16,465 nt of DNA, from NCBI GenBank assembly GCA_934358495.1, contig CAKRKO010000061.1, positions 1 through 16,465 of the forward strand. The letters are read 5' to 3'. This DNA is from an uncultured Eubacterium sp. GTDB taxonomy: Bacteria; Bacillota; Clostridia; Lachnospirales; Lachnospiraceae. The notes under the pieces were generated by a model. The model was not told the DNA's origin. It did no database searches and saw only the letters and a list, made by a program, of their open reading frames with translations. Both the position numbers and the translations under genes were made by a program. Position 1 is the stretch's first letter, and each line of letters starts with the position of its first letter. Below are positions 1 through 6,503 of the stretch, one piece after another.

Positions 1-71
1 GTGATTCTGAGAAGAATATGTCAGCTTTCGCTGACCAGAATCACGCACCAAGTCTCACGTGCGTTCGACTT
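1..71 (-). other. Strongly self-complementary element at window edge (possible structured RNA or extragenic palindrome)
   Basis: Read on the minus strand, 44-1 forms a long stem: GTGATTCTG pairs with CAGAATCAC, and inside it GTCAGC pairs with GCTGAC around a GAAA (GNRA) tetraloop, with a ten-base bulge on the 3' side. Just before it on the same strand, CGCAC and GTGCG can form a second small hairpin, and AAGTC/GACTT pair at 50-54 and 67-71. The GNRA loop exists only on the minus strand, which favours an RNA read that way, downstream of the acyltransferase gene. It matches no RNA family I recognise. It could instead be the end of a mobile element or an extragenic palindrome, and the window edge cuts it off. 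Confidence 0.4.
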
Positions 72-167
72 GAACTTTCTTTTCTATATATTCTGAAGTA
101 CAATTCGTAATTACATACAACTCACGTTTCTGCAGAATCATATTCCATAATTTCTTTTTTAACAGAA
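72..167. other. AT-rich intergenic stretch, nothing further recognised
   Basis: This stretch lies between the acyltransferase stop codon and the folded element at the window edge. I see no open frame of interest, no ribosome binding site with a start, and no clear GC-rich hairpin plus T-run terminator. Confidence 0.5.
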
Positions 168-1172
168 TTATACTTGCTTCTTCCGATTTCCATAATACGG
201 AATCGCAATTTTTCGCAGCAACCGTTCAAATCCATTCCAGGAAAGTCCCAGTGTCAGTCCCACCGAAATCAGCAGCTGCCAGCCAATCTTATTAAATATC
301 CAGTCATTAAACGGCGTATACATCAGAATCAGAATTACAATCGTATGTAGCAGATACACACTTAATGTATTTTTTCCGATGACTTCAATCACCGGAATCC
401 GCTTCGTTGGTACCCATACAATCAGAACCCAGATCCACAAAAAGGCGATAATCCATGCCAGGATTCGTGTATACCAGGTATATACACCGCCATCAAAGCT
501 TTCCGTTCCCCAAAATAACTTTCTTGTGCTCAGTCTGCTGACCAGAATAAATCCCATAATAATTCCAACTGCAAGAAACGCTGTTGCAATTTTTGCCTCT
601 TTCGGATTTCTCTGTTTCCCATATCGAAGGAAAAATCCACCGTCTTTTTCATAATATCCCGCCAGGAAAAACGGTAAAAAGTTCATAATTCTGGACATTG
701 CCATAAAGTTCTCCGTATCTGGATTGTAACCGATCACAATGCCAAGAATCATAGATAAAAGCAGATATGCCACCCGGTGCCGTTTGTTTTTCGTGTCAAA
801 TACCGGCAGCAAAAGCTGGTAAATGATCATGGCCATCAGATACCACAACGTCCAGCGCGGTGTAAAAAACTGCATATCGATTTTCACCGGATGTCCCCAC
901 TGAATACTGTCCAATATGAAATCCAGCAAAAAACGAAGCAACTGAAATACGATGTACAGTGGAAAAATCCTGGATAAAATCTTCTTCGGATCAACTTTTG
1001 CAAAATATCCGGATACAAAAATGAACGCCGGCATATGAAAACTGAAAATGATTTTGTAAATAACATCTACTTCCGGCGTATCTGCAAAGGTACTGATCAT
1101 ATGTCCAAATACAACCATAAAAATCAGTAATGCTTTTATGTTGTCAAAATGATAATTTCTCTCTCCTACTAT
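168..1172 (-). CDS. Acyltransferase-3 family integral membrane protein; start codon appears to be ATA
   Basis: This is a multi-spanning membrane O-acyltransferase of the acyltransferase-3 type, closest in style to fucose 4-O-acetylase-like proteins that modify surface sugars. Visible family marks are the N-terminal FDNIKALLIFMVVFGHM segment, with the conserved His about residue 24, then SFHMPAFIFVSGYF, followed by many hydrophobic helices and a Lys/Arg-rich tail. The first ATG (1118) lies inside this conserved segment and would remove half of the first helix. The frame stays open upstream through residues VGERNYH to a TGA stop, with no ATG, GTG or TTG in between. An ATA triplet at 1172-1170 sits 7 nt after AAGGGGTG, exactly where a start belongs, giving about 334 residues. 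The gene has its own promoter. It may start at ATA, be crippled by an ATG-to-ATA change, or be a frameshift from GTG at 1182. The acceptor substrate cannot be told from the sequence. Confidence 0.85.
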   Translation of the reverse strand: MVGERNYHFDNIKALLIFMVVFGHMISTFADTPEVDVIYKIIFSFHMPAFIFVSGYFAKVDPKKILSRIFPLYIVFQLLRFLLDFILDSIQWGHPVKIDMQFFTPRWTLWYLMAMIIYQLLLPVFDTKNKRHRVAYLLLSMILGIVIGYNPDTENFMAMSRIMNFLPFFLAGYYEKDGGFFLRYGKQRNPKEAKIATAFLAVGIIMGFILVSRLSTRKLFWGTESFDGGVYTWYTRILAWIIAFLWIWVLIVWVPTKRIPVIEVIGKNTLSVYLLHTIVILILMYTPFNDWIFNKIGWQLLISVGLTLGLSWNGFERLLRKIAIPYYGNRKKQV

Positions 1173-1179
1173 GTCTGTT

Positions 1180-1187
1180 CACCCCTT
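1180..1187 (-). promoter_or_regulatory. Ribosome binding site that points to the ATA start
   Basis: On the minus strand the sequence AAGGGGTG lies 7 nt before the ATA triplet at 1172. This is a strong Shine-Dalgarno match at ideal spacing. The GTG at 1182-1180 overlaps it and is therefore a poor start. Confidence 0.6.
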
Positions 1188-1208
1188 TTTTATATTTATC
1201 CCGTAGTG

Positions 1209-1237
1209 AGTATACCGTCTTTTTATAAAAACCGCAA
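1209..1237 (-). promoter_or_regulatory. Sigma-A type promoter of the acyltransferase gene
   Basis: On the minus strand, TTGCGG (1237-1232) and TATACT (1214-1209) are separated by exactly 17 bp. Transcription would begin about 30 nt before the ribosome binding site and ATA start. The -35 box overlaps the left end of the first palindromic repeat copy. Confidence 0.6.
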
Positions 1238-1267
1238 GCAAGTTCAAGAAGTATCGCCCGCTAGCGG
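1236..1267. repeat. Palindromic extragenic repeat, copy 1 (incomplete)
   Basis: Twenty-six bases (1236-1261) recur identically at 1305-1330. The copy carries AAGTTCAAG and ends in the perfect palindrome CCGCTAGCGG (1258-1267). Compared with copy 2 it lacks the left CTTCTTGAA arm. Confidence 0.6.
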
Positions 1268-1297
1268 ATTTACTTTTCTGTCCCCTTTTGTTTATCC

Positions 1298-1338
1298 CTT
1301 CTTGAAGCAAGTTCAAGAAGTATCGCCCGCAAGCGGGC
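1298..1338. repeat. Palindromic extragenic repeat, copy 2 (two hairpins)
   Basis: This copy has two perfect hairpins in a row: CTTCTTGAA (1298-1306) with TTCAAGAAG (1312-1320) around a 5-nt loop, then GCCCGC (1325-1330) with GCGGGC (1333-1338). It ends four bases before the CIRCE operator. A terminator role is unlikely because there is no T-run on either side. Confidence 0.65.
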
Positions 1339-1342
1339 TCTG

Positions 1343-1369
1343 TTAGCACTCATTTAAAAAGAGTGCTAA
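1343..1369 (+). promoter_or_regulatory. CIRCE operator (HrcA binding site)
   Basis: TTAGCACTC, a 9-nt spacer and GAGTGCTAA match the CIRCE consensus perfectly. CIRCE is the binding site of the heat-shock repressor HrcA. It lies directly upstream of the htpG promoter, 7 bp before the -35 box, so htpG is predicted to be released from repression on heat or misfolding stress. Confidence 0.93.
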
Positions 1370-1376
1370 TTTTCTA

Positions 1377-1405
1377 TTGACTTTTCATTTTTGGAGTATT
1401 ATAGT
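1377..1405 (+). promoter_or_regulatory. Sigma-A type promoter of htpG
   Basis: TTGACT (1377-1382) and TATAGT (1400-1405) are separated by 17 bp. The transcript leader is then about 90 nt, AT-rich, and can form a weak TTTTTGAA/TTCAAAAA hairpin around 1443-1475. Confidence 0.7.
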
Positions 1406-1502
1406 GTATTTATGCTTTCAGAAGTCCTTATTTTTATCAGGATTTTTGAACCAAGTACGCTAATTTTTCAAAAATATTTATAAAAAAACAGGAGTGATAA
1501 GT

Positions 1503-3560
1503 ATGAGTAACAAACATGGAAGTCTTTCCATTAACAGTGACAACATTTTTCCGATCATCAAAAAATGGCTGTATTCTGACCACGACATCTTCTATCGTGA
1601 GCTTGTATCCAACGGATGTGACGCCATTACCAAACTGAAGAAACTTGATATGATGGGTGAATACACACTGCCAGACGATTACGAAGCAAAAGTGGAAGTA
1701 CGTGTCAACCCGACAGAAAAAACATTAAAATTTATCGACAACGGTCTCGGAATGACTGCTGATGAAGTAGAAGAATATATCAACCAGATTGCATTTTCCG
1801 GAGCAACTGATTTCCTCGAGAAATACAAAGACAAATCCAACGATGATCAGATCATCGGCCATTTCGGCCTTGGATTCTACTCCGCATTTATGGTAGCTGA
1901 TGAAGTTCATATCGATACTCTCTCTTATAAAGAAGGCGCTACACCGGTTCACTGGGAATGTGACGGTGGTACAGAATTTGATATGAAAGACGGTAACAAA
2001 ACAACCGTTGGTACCGAGATCACCTTATTCTTAAATGAGGATTGTCTGGAGTTTGCCAACGAGTACCGCGCAAGAGAGGTTCTGAACAAATACTGCTCTT
2101 TCATGCCGACAGAGATCTATCTGGTAAACGAAACTGCAGAACCGGAATATGAAACCATCCTTCCGGAAGAAAAAACAGACAAAGATACCGTTATTGAAAC
2201 CATCATCGAAGAGGCCAAAACAGAGGAAAAAGAAAACGAGAAGGGTGAAAAAGAGATTGTAGAAGTATCTCCGCGTACCGAAAAATTAAAAATCTTAAAA
2301 CGCCCGGTTCCGATCAACGATCCGCATCCGCTCTGGACAAAACATCCAAACGAGTGCAGCGATGAGGACTACAAAGAATTTTACCGCAACGTATTCCATG
2401 ATTACAAAGAGCCATTATTCTGGATTCATCTGAACATGGATTATCCGTTCAACTTAAAAGGTATCCTCTACTTCCCGAAGATCAATACCGAGTATGATTC
2501 CATCGAAGGAACCATCAAACTGTACAACAACCAGGTATTTATCGCAGATAACATCAAAGAGGTTATTCCGGAGTTCCTGATGCTCTTAAAAGGTGTCATC
2601 GACTGCCCGGATCTGCCACTGAACGTATCCAGAAGTGCTCTGCAGAATGATGGATTTGTAAAGAAAATCTCCGAGTACATCACCAAGAAAGTGGCTGACA
2701 AGCTCACAGGTATGTGCAAGACAGATAAAGAAAGCTATGAGAAATACTGGGATGACATCAGCCCGTTCATCAAATTTGGCTGCTTAAAAGATGAGAAATT
2801 CTGTGACCGTATGAACGATTACATCCTCTTCAAAGATATCAATGACAAATACATGACTCTTCCGGAACTCTTAAAAGAGAAAGAGGAAAAAGAGGCAGAA
2901 GCCAAAGATGAAAATGCTGAGGATAAAGCTGATAATGCTGATGCAGATAAAGATACCCGCGAGACAATCTACTATGTAACAGATAAAAATCAGCAGGGAC
3001 AGTACATTCGTATGTTCAAGGAATCTGACATGAACGCAGTCATCCTTGATCACAACATTGATACTTCCTTCATCACTCAGTTAGAGCAGCGGAATCAAAA
3101 TTACAAATTCATGCGTATCGATGCTGATGTAACCGATGCGCTGAAAGAAGAAGTATCTGAGGAAGATATGAAATCCGCACTGGATACTCTGACAGAGACA
3201 TTCCGCACTGCTCTTGGCAAAGAGAATCTGGATGTAAAAGTAGAAAAATTAAAAGACGCTTCTATCTCATCCATGATCACACTCTCCGAAGAGGGACGCC
3301 GTATGCAGGATATGATGAAGATGTACAATATGTACGGCATGGATCCGTCCATGTTCGGCGGCAATGAGACATTGGTTCTGAATGTCAACAACAAACTGGT
3401 TCAGTACATTCTTGATCACAAAAATAGCGAACATGTACCAATGTTCTGTAAACAGCTTTATGATCTGGCTATGCTTTCCAACCAGCCGCTTTCACCAGAG
3501 GCTATGACAGCATTCATTAACCGAAGCAATGAGGTTATGATGATTCTGGCTGATAAATAA
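1503..3560 (+). CDS. htpG: Chaperone protein HtpG (bacterial Hsp90)
   Basis: ATP-dependent cytosolic Hsp90 chaperone of 685 residues that binds and remodels unfolding clients. The N-terminal GHKL ATPase shows RELVSN with E33 and N37, DNGLGM at 79-84, and IGHFGLGFYSAF from about 118. The middle domain carries LWTKHP, NLKGILYFPK and PLNVSRSALQ. It is longer than the roughly 625 residues of E. coli and Bacillus HtpG because of two highly charged inserts, about residues 222-256 (between N and middle domains) and 458-487 (between middle and C-terminal domains). The C-terminal domain has a Met-rich stretch, seven Met in residues 601-617, where other HtpG proteins have an exposed client-binding helix. 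The ATG at 1503 is chosen over the in-frame GTG at 1494 because that GTG lies within the GGAG ribosome binding site, which gives the ATG 8-nt spacing. It stands alone, under CIRCE control. Confidence 0.97.
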   Translation: MSNKHGSLSINSDNIFPIIKKWLYSDHDIFYRELVSNGCDAITKLKKLDMMGEYTLPDDYEAKVEVRVNPTEKTLKFIDNGLGMTADEVEEYINQIAFSGATDFLEKYKDKSNDDQIIGHFGLGFYSAFMVADEVHIDTLSYKEGATPVHWECDGGTEFDMKDGNKTTVGTEITLFLNEDCLEFANEYRAREVLNKYCSFMPTEIYLVNETAEPEYETILPEEKTDKDTVIETIIEEAKTEEKENEKGEKEIVEVSPRTEKLKILKRPVPINDPHPLWTKHPNECSDEDYKEFYRNVFHDYKEPLFWIHLNMDYPFNLKGILYFPKINTEYDSIEGTIKLYNNQVFIADNIKEVIPEFLMLLKGVIDCPDLPLNVSRSALQNDGFVKKISEYITKKVADKLTGMCKTDKESYEKYWDDISPFIKFGCLKDEKFCDRMNDYILFKDINDKYMTLPELLKEKEEKEAEAKDENAEDKADNADADKDTRETIYYVTDKNQQGQYIRMFKESDMNAVILDHNIDTSFITQLEQRNQNYKFMRIDADVTDALKEEVSEEDMKSALDTLTETFRTALGKENLDVKVEKLKDASISSMITLSEEGRRMQDMMKMYNMYGMDPSMFGGNETLVLNVNNKLVQYILDHKNSEHVPMFCKQLYDLAMLSNQPLSPEAMTAFINRSNEVMMILADK

Positions 3561-3588
3561 ATTTTAAGAACAACTTTATTGTAGTATT

Positions 3589-3657
3589 AAAGAAGCCCTT
3601 TATTTTGCATCACGCAGGCTAAAACGCCTGCTTTGATAAAAAATAAAGGGCTTCTTT
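3589..3657. terminator. Composite bidirectional terminator between htpG and the M23 gene
   Basis: An 18-bp perfect stem (3589-3606 with 3640-3657) encloses a second hairpin, GCAGGC/GCCTGC (3614-3619 with 3626-3631). The flanks are A-rich on the left and T-rich on the right, but neither T-run is long. It lies 28 bp after htpG and about 60 bp after the convergent M23 gene, so it probably serves both. Confidence 0.8.
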
Positions 3658-3718
3658 TGATCCCAACATCATTTACATGCTTTATCGTAATTCACTTGTT
3701 CTGACATTCAACTTTCTA

Positions 3719-5338
3719 TTATTTCGGTGTCACCATCTTTAACGGATCAACATAGGTTCCATTCACTCTGAATCTGAGATCCAAGTGATTTCCCGTTGCA
3801 TCACCTGTCATTCCAACATATCCGATCACATCACCCTGGGCTACTTTTTGTCCCACTTTCACATTCAAGGAAGAACAATGCAGATACATTGTATGTACGC
3901 CGTTTCCGTGATTAATTTCAATGTTATTACCGAAACTGCTACTGAATTCTGCTTTGATCACTGTTCCGGCTGCACATGCCTTAATTGATGTTCCCGCCGG
4001 TGCAGGAATGTCAATTCCACCATGATATTCATATCCATGATATGGGCAGACGCGATATCCAAATTTTGAACTTAAGGTTGTGTATCCGTTTAACGGCCAC
4101 AGATAATCTTCTTTCTGATTATCATCTTTGCCGTCATTATCATTTTTTGAATCATCCTTGCTGCCATTATTGGAATCGTTTTTATTATCATCTGGTTTTA
4201 CGTACTGAACCTGACCATTAACTACTTTGCACTCCACACCATTCCACACGGTTGTTCCATTATAGGAGAAATCAACTTTTCCTCCTCTGAGATACCAGAT
4301 ACCGTTTTCATTTTCAGCTGCACCATTAAAATTGAAGCTGACTTTTCCGTCCTCAATCTTCCACCAGCCATTTTCGTTTTTTGCTACGGTATTTGCAGTG
4401 AAATCCACTTTTCCGTTGCGCACCAGCCACCAGCCGTTCTCATTTTTCGCCACGCCAGTGTAATTATAGTTGACTTTTCCGCCTTCGATCTTCAGCCATT
4501 CTGTTCCGACTTTCACGATTCCGTTGCAGTTAAAGTTAACTTTTCCGCCTTCAATCTTCCACCAGCCGTTTTCATTCTCGGCGATTCCATTGTAATTAAA
4601 GTTTACCTTTCCGTTTTCGATCTTCCACCAACCGTTTTCGTTTTTTGCTACGGTATTTGCGGTGAAATCTACTTTTCCGTCACGCACCAGCCACCAGCCG
4701 TTCTCGTTTTTTGCTACGGTATTTGCGGTGAAATCTACTTTTCCGTCACGCACCAGCCACCAGCCGTTCTCATTTTTTGCTACGCCAGTGTAATTATAAC
4801 TGACTTTTCCGCCTTCGATCTTCAGCCATTCTGTTCCGACTTTTACGATTCCATTGCAGTTAAAGTTGACTTTGCCACCTTCGATCTTCCACCAGCCGTT
4901 TTCATTTTCAGCAATTCCGTTGTAATTAAAATTAACCTCGCCATCTTCGATTTTCCACCAGCCATTCTCGTTTTTCGCTACGGTATTTGCTGTAAAATCT
5001 ACTTTTCCATTGACAATCCGCCACCAGCCGTTCTCGTTTTTCGCCACACCAGTATATTTAAAATCTACATCACCGTTTGTGATCTTCCACCAGCCGTTCT
5101 CATTTTTTGCTACGGTATTTGCAGTTTTATCAATTTTTCCATTTACATATAAATGCCATGTATTGGTCACCGGATCTTTACAAACCCCGTTCAGTACTTT
5201 TATTTCTGTATCTGCACTGTCGCTGTCGTCTGTCGTAGTTTCAGTTGTTACCGGTTCCGCCATGGCCGGTACTGTAAAACCGGTCATGGATGTCCCTGCA
5301 ACCAATGCAACAGCTATAAGTTTCTTCCATTGTTTCAT
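3719..5338 (-). CDS. Secreted M23 (LytM-type) peptidase with 22-residue wall-binding-like repeats
   Basis: Secreted 539-residue protein predicted to cut peptidoglycan cross-bridges. A Sec signal peptide ends at A-M-A (residues 25-27). Fourteen 22-residue repeats of the NENGWWKIxxGKVxFxxN type fill residues 79-386. They resemble aromatic glycan- or choline-binding repeats and probably hold the enzyme at the surface, which is inferred. An Asn/Asp/Lys-rich linker (about 383-411) leads to a C-terminal M23 domain with FGYR, H439-x3-D443, H487 in MYLH, and GNHLDLRF at 516-523. In M23 enzymes the last motif is normally H-x-H and its second His binds zinc; here it is D520. The zinc site may be H439/D443/D520, or activity may be weak. 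The start ATG has only a modest ribosome binding site (GGGAAG). The gene follows the PrsA-like lipoprotein by 21 bp and is probably cotranscribed with it. Confidence 0.9.
   Translation of the reverse strand: MKQWKKLIAVALVAGTSMTGFTVPAMAEPVTTETTTDDSDSADTEIKVLNGVCKDPVTNTWHLYVNGKIDKTANTVAKNENGWWKITNGDVDFKYTGVAKNENGWWRIVNGKVDFTANTVAKNENGWWKIEDGEVNFNYNGIAENENGWWKIEGGKVNFNCNGIVKVGTEWLKIEGGKVSYNYTGVAKNENGWWLVRDGKVDFTANTVAKNENGWWLVRDGKVDFTANTVAKNENGWWKIENGKVNFNYNGIAENENGWWKIEGGKVNFNCNGIVKVGTEWLKIEGGKVNYNYTGVAKNENGWWLVRNGKVDFTANTVAKNENGWWKIEDGKVSFNFNGAAENENGIWYLRGGKVDFSYNGTTVWNGVECKVVNGQVQYVKPDDNKNDSNNGSKDDSKNDNDGKDDNQKEDYLWPLNGYTTLSSKFGYRVCPYHGYEYHGGIDIPAPAGTSIKACAAGTVIKAEFSSSFGNNIEINHGNGVHTMYLHCSSLNVKVGQKVAQGDVIGYVGMTGDATGNHLDLRFRVNGTYVDPLKMVTPK
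4181..5104 (-). repeat. Fourteen-unit 66-bp coding repeat array
   Basis: These are tandem 66-bp units, 22 codons each, with no spacer and no frame slip. Two units (5 and 10 counted from the N-terminus) are a variant starting VGTEWLKI. Units 3-6 closely match units 8-11, so a block has been copied at a 330-bp period (for example 4441 onward against 4771 onward). Confidence 0.9.
4639..4770 (-). repeat. Perfect 66-bp tandem duplication in the repeat array
   Basis: Bases 4639-4704 and 4705-4770 are identical over all 66 positions. They lie across repeat units 6 and 7 of the protein. Identity at third codon positions too indicates a very recent duplication or ongoing slippage/recombination. Confidence 0.9.
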
Positions 5339-5359
5339 TCTTACAACTTCCCTGTCCTG

Positions 5360-6352
5360 CTACTGATGTTCTGCTGAAAAATATTGCTGATATACTTCCA
5401 TGAAAGATGCGCTTTCAAGCTTCAATGAAGTATCTACCGTCACTTTTGACCATACATCCTGATTTTCCTTGGAACTCAACTGATTCATATATTCTGCATA
5501 AGTATTTGTCACTGCATCAGACATACGTTTTTCCAGTACATCTTTCTTGTGCGCGTCTGTCAGTTCCGCATCAAAAGCACTGCTGCAGTAAAAAATATAA
5601 TAGCCACCGTCAATTTCAATCACATCTGTGATACCGCCATCTGTCAGCGCAAATAATTTTTCCGACACAGCATCAGGAAATGTGGTGCGATTCACATTGA
5701 TGTCCACACTGTCTGCTTCATTGGCAGTCTGCGCCAGTGTCTCAAAATCGGTTCCACCCTGAAGCTGCGCCAGATATGTCTGCGCTTTTGTCTGATCTGT
5801 CGTATAAATCTGTTTTAACTTCATCACCCGGGCTTCGTCATCACTGACTTCCTGATTTACTTCTGTTTTCAAAGTCTCGTACAGTTTTTCTGCCAGCACA
5901 TAACGCTCAAACAATTTTTCCGTCTGTTTTTCACTGAGTCCGATGTACTCACGCTCCGCGTTATCCAGACCATCCCGGTATGTTTTGGCTGCTTCTGAAA
6001 CTTTCTTCTGTTCCTCCTCGGATAAGGTCACTTCTTTTTCAGAAGCGATCACATCCAGCGTATACACCTGCGCCATCTGCGCAAGAGTCAGATCTTTGAT
6101 ATATTCTTCCAGACTCTGCTCCTGTCCATAATCATGTTCCCACATATCGATGCCGTACAGATTACTGTACTCTTTCTGATAATTCATCAGAATGGCTTTC
6201 GCATCTTCCTGACTGCAGCTTTCACTGCCAACCTTAAATACCGGCTTGGAAATGCTTGCCGCCAGTGGACTGCTGCAAGCACCAAGAAATGTACTGCACG
6301 CCAGCACAACTGCAAGTGCACCTGCTTTTTTTCTCATATTTCTACTTTTCAA
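5360..6352 (-). CDS. PrsA-like lipoprotein, parvulin-type peptidyl-prolyl isomerase family
   Basis: A 330-residue membrane-anchored lipoprotein expected to help secreted proteins fold between membrane and wall. The N-terminus is a lipoprotein signal with L-G-A-C lipobox, lipidated Cys about residue 26. A SurA/PrsA-like helical region (about 45-175) is followed by a degenerate parvulin domain (about 175-260), shown by LAQLQGGTDFETLAQ, an F-P-x-A-x-x-x-x-L-F-x-L segment and DVIEIDGGYYIFY. The GG-x-L-G stretch typical of active parvulins is not evident, so the isomerase may be weak and the protein mainly a chaperone. The start is taken as TTG at 6352, 9 nt after AGGAG; the next ATG (6337) has no good ribosome binding site. 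It lies 21 bp upstream of the M23 gene, a likely client. This could also be a general extracytoplasmic foldase. Confidence 0.82.
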   Translation of the reverse strand: MKSRNMRKKAGALAVVLACSTFLGACSSPLAASISKPVFKVGSESCSQEDAKAILMNYQKEYSNLYGIDMWEHDYGQEQSLEEYIKDLTLAQMAQVYTLDVIASEKEVTLSEEEQKKVSEAAKTYRDGLDNAEREYIGLSEKQTEKLFERYVLAEKLYETLKTEVNQEVSDDEARVMKLKQIYTTDQTKAQTYLAQLQGGTDFETLAQTANEADSVDINVNRTTFPDAVSEKLFALTDGGITDVIEIDGGYYIFYCSSAFDAELTDAHKKDVLEKRMSDAVTNTYAEYMNQLSSKENQDVWSKVTVDTSLKLESASFMEVYQQYFSAEHQ

Positions 6353-6423
6353 TCAACTATTCTCCTATTAATAGAATCTTTCCCCTCTTGCTTTTATTAC
6401 TACATCCATTTTACTAAAAACAA

Positions 6424-6435
6424 GAGATTAATCTC
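6424..6435. promoter_or_regulatory. Perfect 12-bp palindrome upstream of the PrsA-like gene
   Basis: GAGATTAATCTC is a perfect palindrome about 72 bp before the TTG start of the PrsA-like lipoprotein gene. It sits where the -35 region of that gene could be, just upstream of a TAAAAT-like -10 candidate (6408-6413), so it might be an operator. A longer weak inverted repeat, AATTTACT/AGTAAATT (6452-6459 and 6478-6485), lies nearby, after the small gene's stop. I cannot assign a firm promoter or terminator here. Confidence 0.25.
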
Positions 6436-6503
6436 AGGCTGAAATAACTACAATTTACTTTATCATTGATTTCCATCAGTAAATTATAATCATACCTCAT
6501 TTT

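Noticed and set aside
1..71. The left-edge element as a tRNA fragment (it has a GTTCGA-like stretch) or a group II intron end (it has GTGCG)
   Set aside because: No acceptor or anticodon stem fits, and the stem lacks the AGC triad and small bulge of intron domain V. The short motifs alone are not evidence.
1144..1182. A 12-codon GTG-started open frame before the acyltransferase (possible leader peptide)
   Set aside because: Its GTG overlaps the AAGGGGTG ribosome binding site, so it has no spacing for initiation. It is kept only as one explanation for a possible frameshift.
1149..1346. A 65-codon plus-strand open frame with an internally repeated KQVQEVSPASG peptide
   Set aside because: The repeated peptide is only the translation of the two palindromic extragenic repeats. 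The frame crosses the acyltransferase start and ends in CIRCE, and there is no ribosome binding site.
4181..5104. Regular repeats that might suggest a CRISPR array
   Set aside because: The 66-bp period has no unique spacers, and the repeats are in frame within a secreted protein.
5010..5377. Plus-strand open frames opposite the signal-peptide end of the M23 gene
   Set aside because: They mirror the repeat array and signal peptide codons of the minus-strand gene and have no ribosome binding site.
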